Shown: positions 1-10,929 of the stretch, in pieces
How the letters are laid out: every line of letters begins with the position of its first letter
Position numbering within the stretch: the stretch's first letter is position 1
From: Gemmatimonadota bacterium
GTDB taxonomy: Bacteria; Gemmatimonadota; Gemmatimonadetes; Gemmatimonadales; GWC2-71-9
NCBI GenBank assembly: GCA_022566515.1
Contig: JADFIT010000007.1
Coordinates: 1 to 54,009, forward strand
Direction: 5' to 3'
Length of the DNA stretch: 54,009 nt
Notes under the pieces: generated by a model
Databases searched by the model: none
Seen by the model: only the letters and a program-made list of their open reading frames with translations
Told to the model about the DNA's origin: nothing
Program-made: the position numbers and the translations under genes

Positions 1-329
1 GGTCGTCTCGACAACAACGCGCAGGGACCGGTCCACGTCTCCGAAGATGTCGGGGATGGAGATGCACCCCTCCTCCTCCTTCTCGTTGCCTTCGCGCTCG
101 ATGATCACTGGATTGATCAGGACCACGGCGGGATCATCGCCCGCATGGACGACGGCAACTCGCTTCGCGAGGCCCACCTGGTTGGCCGCCAGTCCGATTC
201 CTTCGGCTGCATACATGGTGTCGAACAGGTCTCGTACGAGCTTGCGCACTTCGTCGTCGACGCACGCCACTTCATCGGAGTGTTGCCGCAGCACCGGCGA
301 TCCCAGCAGGTGGATGGGGCGCAACGCCA

Positions 330-330
<1 letters not shown>
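1..330 (-). CDS. def: Peptide deformylase, 3' end cut off by window edge
   Basis: Removes the N-formyl group from the initiator methionine of new proteins in the cytoplasm. The visible 110 codons contain family motif 1, GIGLAANQVG, at about residues 44-53 and motif 2, EEGCISIP, at about 85-92, whose Cys binds the catalytic metal. The HExxH motif lies beyond the window edge. The start is GTG at 330-328, which overlaps the TAG stop of yajC as TAGTG, so the two are translationally coupled. It is the last visible gene of the yebC-ruvCAB-queA-tgt-yajC operon. The two motifs make the family call secure; only the C-terminus is unseen. Confidence 0.93.
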
Positions 331-2841
<2,511 letters not shown>

Positions 2842-2923
2842 GGCACGGTCTTGACGTGAGGGTTGTGCCGGGCTGAAGCATGGAGAAGAGACCTCTCACC
2901 GCTTGTTGCCCACGGCTTACATC

Positions 2924-3958
2924 TCACTCCTCAAACATCGTGCTCTGTTCCACCGCGCCAGTCGGCAGAGCGATGCCGAGGTGTCTGTACGCGGCCGGGG
3001 TGGCCATTCTGCCACGAGCCGTGCGGTTCAAGAATCCCTGTTGTACCAAGAAAGGCTCGTATACTTCCTCGAGTGTGCCGGCGTCCTCCCCGACGGCCAT
3101 CGCAAGCGTGTTGAGGCCGACCGGCCTGCCGTCGAACTTGTCGATGATCGTCTTGAGGACTCTCACGTCCATATCGTCGAGGCCGTACTCGTCCACGTTC
3201 AACCGGCTGAGGGCCGCTTGGGCAACCTCGTGTGTGATCACGCCGTCGGCCTTGACCTGCGCGTAATCCCGAACCCGGCGCAGCAACCGGTTCGCCACTC
3301 GCGGTGTCCCACGGCTCCTCTTGGAGATCTCAGTTGCGCCGTGCTGCTCGATGTTCACGTCGAGGATCGCAGCCGACCGTATCACGATCCGCTCCAGCTC
3401 TTCGGCGGGATAATACCCGATGCGTTCGATGATCCCGAATCGAGCGCGCATCGGCGGAGTGAGCATGCCGAATCTGGTAGACGCGCCAATCAGCGTAAAC
3501 GGCTCCACCCGCAGCGGGACGGTTTGAGAGTTCGGTCCGTCGGCGATGCGGACGTCTACGCAAAATTTTTCCATCGCCGGGTAGAGAAACTCTTCCAGCA
3601 CCGGTCTGAGTCGATGGATTTCGTCGATGAAAAGCACGTCGCCACGTTTCAGCGAAGTGAGGAGCCCCACGAGATCACCGGCCTTTTCGATAACCGGACC
3701 GCTGGTGGTGCGAACGCTCACCCCCATTTCACGAGCCACCAATGTTGCCAGCGTGGTCTTGCCGAGGCCTGGAGGGCCATAGAATAGGGTATGATCGAGC
3801 GGATCGCCGCGTTTCTTTGCGGCGTCGATGGCGATCTGCAGGCTTTCGCGTACCTGATTTTGCCCGACGAATTCCGCCAGGTGGGACGGACGAAGTGATG
3901 CCTCACTTACGTTTTCGTCAGGCAGGGTTTCAGGGGTCGTGATTTCCGGACGATTCAC
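2924..3958 (-). CDS. ruvB: Holliday junction branch-migration ATPase RuvB
   Basis: Hexameric AAA+ motor that, with RuvA, drives branch migration of Holliday junctions. Seen: [13 protein letters not shown] near the N-terminus, Walker [12 protein letters not shown], Walker [11 protein letters not shown], the sensor segment [22 protein letters not shown] with the arginine finger region, and the C-terminal winged helix ending near [15 protein letters not shown] prefer GTG at 3958, which overlaps the stop of the upstream zinc-ribbon gene as GTGA and gives 344 residues; a TTG at 3979 would add seven residues. Unlike the classical ruvAB order, a small gene is inserted between ruvA and ruvB. Confidence 0.97.
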   Translation of the reverse strand: MNRPEITTPETLPDENVSEASLRPSHLAEFVGQNQVRESLQIAIDAAKKRGDPLDHTLFYGPPGLGKTTLATLVAREMGVSVRTTSGPVIEKAGDLVGLLTSLKRGDVLFIDEIHRLRPVLEEFLYPAMEKFCVDVRIADGPNSQTVPLRVEPFTLIGASTRFGMLTPPMRARFGIIERIGYYPAEELERIVIRSAAILDVNIEQHGATEISKRSRGTPRVANRLLRRVRDYAQVKADGVITHEVAQAALSRLNVDEYGLDDMDVRVLKTIIDKFDGRPVGLNTLAMAVGEDAGTLEEVYEPFLVQQGFLNRTARGRMATPAAYRHLGIALPTGAVEQSTMFEE

Positions 3959-4119
3959 TTGGTGGCGGTCGCCTCCCAACGCACGGGTCGCTTACCTGGC
4001 GCGATCGTATGTTTCTGGTGACAGCTGATGCAGCGGTCGGTTTCCCTCGTGCTGTCGGCCTTGCAGAGAAGGCGGTTGGTCGTGCCGCACTTGGTGCAAA
4101 TCCACTCGGCGGATTTCAT
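3955..4119 (-). CDS. Small zinc-ribbon protein between ruvA and ruvB
   Basis: A 54-residue frame beginning [19 protein letters not shown]. It contains CTKC at residues 8-11 and CISCHQKH at about 30-37, i.e. a CxxC-x18-CxxC treble-clef or ribbon-type site, and ends in a basic tail ([12 protein letters not shown]). Its ATG overlaps the ruvA stop as ATGA, with a GGAGG just upstream inside ruvA, and its TGA overlaps the likely ruvB GTG start as GTGA. Double 4-bp coupling and the four Cys argue that it is a real gene. Function unknown; position suggests a role with the RuvAB complex or DNA/RNA binding, which is inference only. Confidence 0.72.
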   Translation of the reverse strand: MKSAEWICTKCGTTNRLLCKADSTRETDRCISCHQKHTIAPGKRPVRWEATATK

Positions 4120-4709
4120 TTGCCTCCGGAAAGAAGTTCTAGTGCTTCGCGCAGTACTTCCGCTGTGTCGGTTGTTCCGTTGGAAGCCAGGACGGATCTG
4201 ACGGCGCCGTCGGCCTCCAATTGTCCGTATCCCAACTTGACGAGGGCCTTGATTGCCCGATCTCCGGTAGAGTCTATACTGTCCCCCTCGCCCGCCACTT
4301 CAAGGTCGCGCATACGGTCCTTCAGTTCCAGTATCATGCGTTCGGCCTTCTTCTTTCCGACGCCGGACACCGTGCACAGGGCGGCCAGGTCGCCTTCCTT
4401 GATGGCTCGTACGACCCGTTCACTTCCCAAAGCGGATATGAGACTGAGCGCCAGCCGCGGCCCGACACCGCTCGCGCCAAGGAGGCGTTGGAAAACCGTC
4501 CGGGTCTCGAGTGTGTCGAAGCCGAACAGCGACCAGCCGTCCTCACGCACAATCGGCACTGTGTGGAGGTGCACTTCTCCGCCGGCGGGCGGCAATCGCT
4601 CCAGAACGCTGATGGGGACCGCAACTTCGTAGCTCACGCCACCGGCCGTTGCAATCGTCACCAAATCGCCCACCCGAGCGGATACGGTACCGCGGACTGC
4701 GGCGATCAT
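4116..4709 (-). CDS. ruvA: Holliday junction DNA helicase subunit RuvA
   Basis: Tetrameric junction-binding protein that loads RuvB. The 197-residue product has the N-terminal OB fold (MIAAVRGTVSARVGDLVTI...GGVSYEV), the helix-hairpin-helix pair ASGVGPRLALSLISAL and VSGVGKKKAERMILELKDRM, and the mobile C-terminal domain III (IKALVKLGYGQLEADGAVRSVL) that contacts RuvB. Length and domain order are normal. The ATG at 4709 overlaps the ruvC stop by 4 bp. Confidence 0.97.
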   Translation of the reverse strand: MIAAVRGTVSARVGDLVTIATAGGVSYEVAVPISVLERLPPAGGEVHLHTVPIVREDGWSLFGFDTLETRTVFQRLLGASGVGPRLALSLISALGSERVVRAIKEGDLAALCTVSGVGKKKAERMILELKDRMRDLEVAGEGDSIDSTGDRAIKALVKLGYGQLEADGAVRSVLASNGTTDTAEVLREALELLSGGK

Positions 4710-5188
4710 GGTTTCTTTGTCAAGAGAAAGGTCAGCGCCACGGCAACGCCGTCAGCCGCATCGTGGGGCGTCGGGGGCTCCTTCAGATTCAAGAGGCGCT
4801 GAACCATGCACGCCACCTGCGACTTTGTCGCGCCACCGGCGCCGGATACGACCTTCTTTACGGTAGCCGGCGGAAACTCCACGATGGCGAGTCCGGCGCG
4901 GGCTCCGGCCAGCAAGATCACGCCACGAGCGTGGGCGAGGACGACCGTTGTTCGCACATTCTTGGCGTAGAACACGCTCTCCAACGCCATGGTATCGGGG
5001 TGGTGCTTGTCGATGAGCTGCACCACGCCGTCGTGTAGTGCGTCGAGCCGGTGCCAAAGCTCCCGTCTCGGGTTCGTGCGGATGACTCCACACTCGATCA
5101 AGTCGCCGACGCCTCGGTTCGATGGCTCGACTACCCCGTATCCGGTAACCGCCGTGCCAGGGTCGATACCGAGGATTCTCGGAGTCAC
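4706..5188 (-). CDS. ruvC: Crossover junction endodeoxyribonuclease RuvC
   Basis: Dimeric resolvase that nicks Holliday junctions symmetrically. The 160-residue RNase H-like fold carries the four acidic positions: Asp in GIDPGTAVTGYG (residue 8), Glu in MALESVFYAKN (about residue 70), and the C-terminal HDAADGVAVA pair. Length is typical. It overlaps yebC upstream and ruvA downstream by 4 bp each, the usual yebC-ruvC-ruvA arrangement. Its presence together with RuvA and RuvB gives the complete classical resolvasome here, in addition to the RuvX protein encoded near 34 kb. Confidence 0.97.
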   Translation of the reverse strand: MTPRILGIDPGTAVTGYGVVEPSNRGVGDLIECGVIRTNPRRELWHRLDALHDGVVQLIDKHHPDTMALESVFYAKNVRTTVVLAHARGVILLAGARAGLAIVEFPPATVKKVVSGAGGATKSQVACMVQRLLNLKEPPTPHDAADGVAVALTFLLTKKP

Positions 5189-5934
5189 TCGCCGGCTGCG
5201 GCGAGCGTTTCCGCGTCGATGTCGAAATTGCTAAATACGTTCGAGACGTCGTCGTTCTCGTCAAGCACGGCGAGCAGCTTCAACAATTTCTCTGCACCTT
5301 TACCGGAAACCTGCTGCGTGCTCTTCGGGACCATCTCCAACTCGGCCCCTTGGGGTGTGAGGCCGGCAGCCACTAGGATGTCGCGAACGCTGTGAAGCGA
5401 GGCCGGGTCGGTGCTCACGATGTATTGATCGCCTTCCTTCACCATATCCTCGGCACCGGCTTCCAGCGCTGCCTCCAGGGCGGTGTCCTCGTCGTGCTTC
5501 GTAGCGTCGAGATAGAGTTGCCCCCGGCGCTCGAACATCCACGCGACCGAGTTTGGGGCCCCTAGGTTACCACCGTGCTTGGCAAAGGCGTGGCGAATCT
5601 CGGCGACCGTCCGGGTGAGATTATCGCTGGCGACCTCTATCATGATCGCCACCCCTCCAGGGCCGTATCCTTCATAAACGGCCTCTTCATAGTGGACACC
5701 CTCGAGCTCGCCGGTGCCTTTCTTGATGGCCCGTTCGATGTTGTCCTGGGGCATGTTCTGGCCCTTGGCCGTTTCGATGGCCAATCGGAGGCGTGAATTG
5801 CCGTCGGGGTCCCCTCCGCCGGCACGGGCGGCCACGGTGATTTCGCGAATGAGCTTGGTAAACTTTGCTCCCCTCTTCGCGTCCAACGTCGCTTTCTTGC
5901 GCTTGATCTGGCTCCACTTGCTATGACCGGACAT
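5185..5934 (-). CDS. yebC: YebC/PmpR family protein
   Basis: YebC/TACO1 proteins bind DNA as regulators or, as shown for some members, help ribosomes translate difficult sequences. The 249-residue product begins with the invariant MSGHSKWSQIKRKKATLDAKRGAKFTKL, here split into MSGHSKW and the following basic helix, and continues with GGDPDGNSRLRLAIE, MPQDNIERAIKKG and the later Y(E)GYGPGG loop, all diagnostic. It is the first gene of the operon; its ATG lies at 5934 with about 80 bp upstream before the next gene, where the operon promoter should sit, although I do not see a convincing consensus. Confidence 0.96.
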   Translation of the reverse strand: MSGHSKWSQIKRKKATLDAKRGAKFTKLIREITVAARAGGGDPDGNSRLRLAIETAKGQNMPQDNIERAIKKGTGELEGVHYEEAVYEGYGPGGVAIMIEVASDNLTRTVAEIRHAFAKHGGNLGAPNSVAWMFERRGQLYLDATKHDEDTALEAALEAGAEDMVKEGDQYIVSTDPASLHSVRDILVAAGLTPQGAELEMVPKSTQQVSGKGAEKLLKLLAVLDENDDVSNVFSNFDIDAETLAAAGE

Positions 5935-6015
5935 CTCGCCTTGCTGAGTGGGAATGTACGGTGAAATATACCGGATTTTCGGATTGGTGAGGTTGGGAAC
6001 GAGGGGTTTGCAAGG

Positions 6016-6879
6016 TCACCGGTCCGGATCGACCATGTCCTCGAATCTCATCCATTTATGGTAGAAATAGAGGTCGATGAACCCTGTGGGACCGTTGCGG
6101 TTCTTGGCGATGATCAGCTCGGCGGCGCCCTCGACGCCGCCTCCCGGGTTGTACATCTCTTCGCGAAACAGCCCCAAGACGATGTCAGCATGTTGCTTGA
6201 CCGAGCCGAGCGCTCCGAAGTCGTCCAGGGTCGGCCGCGGGTCCTTGCGTGCCGCCTGGTGTAGTGGGAGCTGGGCGACCAGCAGGCAGGCAATGTCCCG
6301 TTCGAGCGCCAGCCCCTTCAACGCGCGGAGGGCTGCCGCGGTGTCTTCCTCTTGGGTGAGCCTGTCCCTGGGAGGCGGCAGCAGCTGAAGGTAGTCCACG
6401 ACGATGAGCTTGGGCTTGTGTTTCCAGGCGGAGGCCAATGCCTCGTCGAATCGGCCTCCGACGAGTGGGTGGATGTAGAGTGGCAGCTTCTGCAGGTTCA
6501 GAACTACAGACCCGACCGCCGCGCGCGTTTCGTCCGAGAACTCCGCTTTTCGGATTTGATCGATCTGCGTCCGGCCTTCGATCGCCATGGCTCGCTCGAA
6601 GACGCGCTCCTCATCCATCTCGCCGGAGAAGAAGACCACCGGAGTGCCGATCGTGGCGCTGCGCAGTGCCATTGCCAGGGCTAGTGCCGACTTCCCGGAG
6701 CCCACGTCACCACCCAACACTACGAGATCTCGTCGGCGCATTCCGCCGCCCAGCATCCGATCGAGGGAGGGAAATCCCGTAGGCACGGTGTCATCGGCAA
6801 GCTCTCCGGCGGTATGGGAGTCCATGCGCTGGACGAGGCGAGCCAAGGAAATGCGTTCTGTGCGCCTTCGGTTTGCCAT
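6016..6879 (-). CDS. DnaB-like RecA-fold ATPase lacking the N-terminal domain
   Basis: A 287-residue protein consisting almost entirely of the replicative-helicase C-terminal domain. Seen: TGFPSLDRMLGGGMRRRDLVVLGG leading into Walker A GDVGSGKSALA, the FFSGEMDEE H1a segment, Walker B LIVVDYLQLL, and LLVAQLPL...VKQHADIVLGLFREE with the arginine-finger-like tail. Full-length DnaB is about 450 residues with a helical N-terminal domain that is absent here. I chose ATG 6879 (MANRRRTERISL); the frame stays open upstream to 7056 but that extension is low-complexity. It may be a DnaB paralogue or a RadA/KaiC-like ATPase rather than the replicative helicase. Confidence 0.85.
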   Translation of the reverse strand: MANRRRTERISLARLVQRMDSHTAGELADDTVPTGFPSLDRMLGGGMRRRDLVVLGGDVGSGKSALALAMALRSATIGTPVVFFSGEMDEERVFERAMAIEGRTQIDQIRKAEFSDETRAAVGSVVLNLQKLPLYIHPLVGGRFDEALASAWKHKPKLIVVDYLQLLPPPRDRLTQEEDTAAALRALKGLALERDIACLLVAQLPLHQAARKDPRPTLDDFGALGSVKQHADIVLGLFREEMYNPGGGVEGAAELIIAKNRNGPTGFIDLYFYHKWMRFEDMVDPDR

Positions 6880-6976
6880 GCTGCCTAAGCTATCGATGGT
6901 GTTGGCCGTTGTCCCCCACCGCCACTGCCGCCCGCCCTTCCTCCCCTCCCTCCCAGCCGTCCCGCGCCGGACGATC

Positions 6977-7372
6977 TCACTCGCCTCGAGAGTTCCGCAC
7001 CTGGGCCTGGGCGAGTCGCGCGGCTCTGGCGATGGTGTCGCCTGGGCCCGATCCAAGTGTCTCGTCTACAGGGGCGATCAACTGTTGTAGGGTGATGCTC
7101 GCGGCTCGCGGGGTGCCCTCCCGGAGTTGCCGGACCGCGCCGGTCAGCGCCCTGCGCAGAGGGGCGGGTAATGACAGGCCGTGCAGTCGGTGTTCCAGCC
7201 CGTCCAAGCGGCGCCCGTGATGGCGTTCGCTCACCCGGTTTGGGGGAAGCAGGTCTCCGCAACACCGAAGCACCAGCCATACGGCGAAGATGCCGTTGCG
7301 GCGAGGACCGCGGACGGCTGTGCCCAGGGTCTCCGTCATCAAGGTCTCTTGTCGCGCGAATGCGTCGCTCAC
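6977..7372 (-). CDS. Hypothetical protein, 131 residues
   Basis: Not recognised. The frame begins MSDAFARQETLMTETL and has an alternative Met at residue 12. The product is Arg/Leu/Ala rich, with a helical C-terminal half (LPAPLRRALTGAVRQLREG, then ITLQQLIAPVDETLG and DTIARAARLAQAQVRN). It is separated from the DnaB-like gene by about 100 bp of C-rich sequence, and from the divergent PorX-like gene by 133 bp. No membrane span or signal peptide is visible. It could regulate or partner the PorX-like gene; there is no direct evidence. Confidence 0.5.
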   Translation of the reverse strand: MSDAFARQETLMTETLGTAVRGPRRNGIFAVWLVLRCCGDLLPPNRVSERHHGRRLDGLEHRLHGLSLPAPLRRALTGAVRQLREGTPRAASITLQQLIAPVDETLGSGPGDTIARAARLAQAQVRNSRGE

Positions 7373-7505
7373 GCGTTTGCCTCAGACGGTGTGGTGGTGG
7401 AGAACTCCCGCGTTGCCGGCATAACGCAAGAATTTACGGGTGGGCTCTTGGGGGCGCCACCGGTAGCGTTGGTGTGGGCGGTGCGTTCCGTGTACGTTTC
7501 TCCTC

Positions 7506-9074
7506 ATGGCACGTCCGAAGACAGTTCTCTGGGTTGATGACGAGGTGGAATCGCTCGCCGCACACGTGCTCTTTCTCGAAGAGCAGGGGTATGAGGTGGA
7601 GTGTACGGCGCATGGAGATGATGCGATCGCGTTGTTGCAGCGCCGACCCTACGGCGTGATTTTGCTCGATGAGCAACTTCCGGGGAAGCGTGGCCTGGAG
7701 TTGGTTGCTGAGATTCGGGCGATCGACGCGGCCGTGCCGGTTGTGATGATCACGAAGAGCGAAGAGGCGGGGACGATGCGGGAGGCGATCGGAGTTGAGA
7801 TGGACGATTATCTCGTCAAACCGGTCAACCCTCGACAGGTGCTGAGCGCGATCACACGACTCATCGAAGGTGCACAGATTCGCCGCCAGCGGATGGCTCA
7901 GGACTTCGTGCAGCGGTTCCGGGAGTTGGAGCAGCGCCGATCGGCGCAAATGGGGTGGCGGGAGTGGATAGAGCTGATAGCGGAGTTGGCCTCGTGGGAG
8001 GTCCGGCTGGGGTCGGGTGACGAATCGGGGCTGCGAGAGGCGCTGAGCACGTTGCAGCAGAGTCTACACGAGGATTTCGCGCAATTTATCGAGGCGAATT
8101 ACCCACGCTGGTTAGCGGATGCCAAAGCCGACCGGCCGCCGCTCTCCGTGGACGTTGGCGAGGAGTTTCTCGTTCCCATACTGAGGACGGAGGGGCGAGT
8201 ATTGCTCGTCGTGCTCGATTGTCTCCGACTCGATCAATGGGAGCTGCTGAAGCCGTTGATTACGGAGTTCTTCGACATGGAAGTCTCCTACTATTTCAGC
8301 ATTCTTCCGACGGCGACGCCGTATTCCCGGAACGCAATCTTCAGTGGATTGTTTCCGGTGGAGATTGCTGAGCGGTATCCGCAGTGGTGGGCGGACCGTG
8401 GTGAGGACAGTTTGAATGCCCATGAAGACGAGTTGTTGCGGGAACAGTTGAGGGATCTCACGGGCACGGAGGTGCCCGTACATTACGAGAAGTTGTCCAC
8501 GACGAGCGGAGGGTCTGAGATGCTCAAACGGCTTCCGGCACACCTGGCGGAAGACGGGGTGACAGCACTCGTGTTCAATTTCGTCGACCAGCTCACTCAC
8601 GGCCGGGGTGAGCACGCCATCCTCTATGAAGTGGCAAAGAACGCGTCCGCGCTTCGGAACCTGACGCGTACATGGTTTCGAACGTCGGCATTGTTTCAAG
8701 CGTTGCGTGAAGCCGAACGTCGGCGTGTCTCCGTTCTGCTCACGACGGATCACGGTTCGATCCACTGTCACACGCCGGCCACCGTTTTCGCCAAGCGTGA
8801 CGCCACGGCTAATCTCCGCTACAAGTTCGGTGAAGATCTTCGCGCGGAGCGCAGCGACGCGGCGATCCTCGTGAAGGATTTGCCGGCGTGGGGGTTGCCG
8901 GACAGGGGCCTTGGTGTCCGCATGCTCCTGGCCACGGGCGATCGCTTCTTCGTGTATCCCACGAAGTTGCGCGAGTATCAAGCCCGCTACCGTGGGGCGT
9001 TCTTGCACGGTGGCGTCACACCCGAGGAGGTGATCTTGCCGATCGCTCTCCTCACGCCGCGCAGAGGCCGCTAA
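7506..9074 (+). CDS. PorX-like response regulator with PglZ/alkaline-phosphatase-fold domain
   Basis: A 522-residue protein of PorX architecture. Residues about 6-120 form a receiver domain: acidic pair DDE at 11-13, phosphoacceptor Asp in VILLDEQLPG (D55), and the conserved Lys in VMITKSEEA. A helical linker follows (residues 125-210), then a PglZ domain with metal-ligand motifs LLVVLDCLRLDQW, TATPYSRNAIFSG, FVDQLTHG and TTDHGSIHC. PorX was first described as the regulator of type IX secretion in Bacteroidota, and its PglZ domain hydrolyses oligonucleotide/cyclic-nucleotide-type substrates. No T9SS genes or partner kinase are visible here. The stop is one base before the next gene's GTG, so it is probably co-transcribed with the ABC exporter. 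Confidence 0.9.
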   Translation: MARPKTVLWVDDEVESLAAHVLFLEEQGYEVECTAHGDDAIALLQRRPYGVILLDEQLPGKRGLELVAEIRAIDAAVPVVMITKSEEAGTMREAIGVEMDDYLVKPVNPRQVLSAITRLIEGAQIRRQRMAQDFVQRFRELEQRRSAQMGWREWIELIAELASWEVRLGSGDESGLREALSTLQQSLHEDFAQFIEANYPRWLADAKADRPPLSVDVGEEFLVPILRTEGRVLLVVLDCLRLDQWELLKPLITEFFDMEVSYYFSILPTATPYSRNAIFSGLFPVEIAERYPQWWADRGEDSLNAHEDELLREQLRDLTGTEVPVHYEKLSTTSGGSEMLKRLPAHLAEDGVTALVFNFVDQLTHGRGEHAILYEVAKNASALRNLTRTWFRTSALFQALREAERRRVSVLLTTDHGSIHCHTPATVFAKRDATANLRYKFGEDLRAERSDAAILVKDLPAWGLPDRGLGVRMLLATGDRFFVYPTKLREYQARYRGAFLHGGVTPEEVILPIALLTPRRGR

Positions 9075-9075
9075 C

Positions 9076-10929
9076 GTGGGCCGCTACAAGCGGCTGCTCG
9101 GGTACCTCTGGCCGCATCGCCGGGCGTTCGCGGGAAGCATGGCCGCCGCGGTCTTTGCCTCGGTGCTAGACGGGTTTACGCTAGCCCTCTTGATTCCCCT
9201 ACTCCGCGTCTTGTTCGAGGTGGGTACCGCCCTGCCGGAGGCGCAGACTGCGGTCGAGCGGATAGTCGATGTTGCTGTTGGGGGCTGGATTCTCGGCGAT
9301 GGCCACACGTCCTCGCTGCGGAACATAGTACTCTTGATCCTCGGCGTGACTGCGCTCAAGAACGTCGGGGTGGTCTGCGCGCTTTACCTCGGCGTGTATG
9401 CGCAGGAGAGCGCGACCCGCGATCTGCGACGGCAGTTCTTTGCCCACCTCCAGGGGCTGAGCCTCGGTTTCTACCAGCGCACCAAGTCCGGCCAGTTGGT
9501 CAGCCGCATGTTGGCCGATATCGACCAAGCGTCCGTGTTCTTCAGTCAGATGTTGCAGTCACTCGTCAGGCAGGGCGTGATGGTCGTGGTGTACGTCGGC
9601 ATCCTCTTCGCCCTTTCCTGGCAGCTGACCCTCGTCACCGTGTTGTTGGCACCCGCGATTGCGATGGTGTTCAAGCCGATTCTCCGCCGTGTGAGGTCAC
9701 AGTTCGCGGTTGCGGCGGAGGCGCGGGGAGAACTCACTGCTCAGCTCAACGAGACGCTGCGTGGCGCCAAGGAGGTCAAGACATATGCCGCAGAAGGATA
9801 CGAACGCCGCCGGTTCGGCGCTGCACTCGACAGGTTCGTGCGGTCCACGCTCCGAGCGCGTCGCCTCGCCGCGCTTCCCAGCCCGCTGAGCGAAACGCTG
9901 GCAGCGGGTGTGATCGTACTCCTGCTCTTGGCCGGTGCGTGGCTCGCGATCGGCGGTCAGGCCATGCGGCCCGAACTCGTCATGACCTATCTCGTGGTTG
10001 CCCTGCGGTTGCTATCGCCGGTGAAGCATGTCGCCCAATTCCCGGCGTTCGCCGAGCAGGCGCTAGCCGGGGCGGAGCGGGTCTTCGAGATTCTCGATCA
10101 GCCGTTGGATGACGTGGACCCGCCGGCGACCAAAACCTTCCCTGGATTGAAGGAGGTGATCGAGTTTCGCGATGTGTGGTTCGCCTATCGCGACGACGAT
10201 TGGGTGCTCAAGGGTGTGAATCTAACCCTCCGCCGCGGTGAGATAGTGGCCATCGTCGGGCACTCGGGAGCGGGTAAGTCGACACTCGTAGATCTGCTTC
10301 CCAGGCTCATCGATCCGGTACGTGGCGAGGTGTTGCTGGATGGAGTTCCCAGTACGGATTACAGCCGCCAGTCGCTCCGGCGGTCGCTCGCTGTGGTTGC
10401 CCAGGAAACCATCATCTTCAATGACACGGTGTCGGCTAACATCGCGTACGGAGAGGATGTCGAGCGCGAGGCCATAGTGGAAGCTGCAAGAGCGGCCAAC
10501 GCTCACGAATTCATAGAACGTTTGCCCGACGGGTACGAGACCCGCGTCGGTGAGCGCGGAACGATGCTGTCCGGGGGACAGCGGCAGCGGATTGCCGTTG
10601 CTAGAGCGTTGCTCCGCGATCCTCCGATACTCATTCTCGATGAGGCCACGTCGGCGCTCGATTCAACCTCGGAGCGGTCGGTACAGGAAGCCATCGCGCG
10701 ACTCATGCAGAACCGCACCGTGCTGATAGTGGCCCATCGGCTTTCCACCGTTTTGGGTGCTGACACAATCGCCGTCATCGATCGAGGGGTCGTTGTCGAG
10801 TGGGGCCGCCACGATGACCTAGTTGCGGCAGGGGGACGATACCAGGAACTGTATGATGTCGAGTGGACGCCACGACCAATGAATTCGACGAGTAAAGGCT
10901 GCGAGGGTGACGCAGCGTGGTCCCAATGA
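9076..10929 (+). CDS. MsbA-type ABC exporter (TMD-NBD fusion)
   Basis: Half-transporter that dimerises to flip lipids or export hydrophobic compounds across the inner membrane. The N-terminal about 330 residues form six membrane spans (first near LFAGSMAAAVFASVLDG-like residues 18-40; others in NIVLLILGVTALKNVGVV, MVVVYVGILFALSWQ, LAAGVIVLLLLAGAWLA). The C-terminal domain has Walker A GHSGAGKSTLVD, Q-loop VVAQETIIF, signature LSGGQRQRIAVA, Walker B ILILDEATSALD and the switch His in AHRLST. The start is GTG at 9076, one base after the PorX-like stop. MsbA is the closest archetype, but the substrate cannot be read from sequence. Confidence 0.93.
   Translation: MGRYKRLLGYLWPHRRAFAGSMAAAVFASVLDGFTLALLIPLLRVLFEVGTALPEAQTAVERIVDVAVGGWILGDGHTSSLRNIVLLILGVTALKNVGVVCALYLGVYAQESATRDLRRQFFAHLQGLSLGFYQRTKSGQLVSRMLADIDQASVFFSQMLQSLVRQGVMVVVYVGILFALSWQLTLVTVLLAPAIAMVFKPILRRVRSQFAVAAEARGELTAQLNETLRGAKEVKTYAAEGYERRRFGAALDRFVRSTLRARRLAALPSPLSETLAAGVIVLLLLAGAWLAIGGQAMRPELVMTYLVVALRLLSPVKHVAQFPAFAEQALAGAERVFEILDQPLDDVDPPATKTFPGLKEVIEFRDVWFAYRDDDWVLKGVNLTLRRGEIVAIVGHSGAGKSTLVDLLPRLIDPVRGEVLLDGVPSTDYSRQSLRRSLAVVAQETIIFNDTVSANIAYGEDVEREAIVEAARAANAHEFIERLPDGYETRVGERGTMLSGGQRQRIAVARALLRDPPILILDEATSALDSTSERSVQEAIARLMQNRTVLIVAHRLSTVLGADTIAVIDRGVVVEWGRHDDLVAAGGRYQELYDVEWTPRPMNSTSKGCEGDAAWSQ

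Noticed and set aside
2903-3787. Long open frame of 294 codons on the plus strand opposite ruvB
   Set aside because: It is the antisense shadow of a well-conserved GC-rich gene; the product has no recognisable motif and no SD.
8112-9008. 298-codon frame antisense to the PorX-like gene
   Set aside because: The plus-strand gene has all receiver and PglZ motifs; the antisense frame arises from codon bias.
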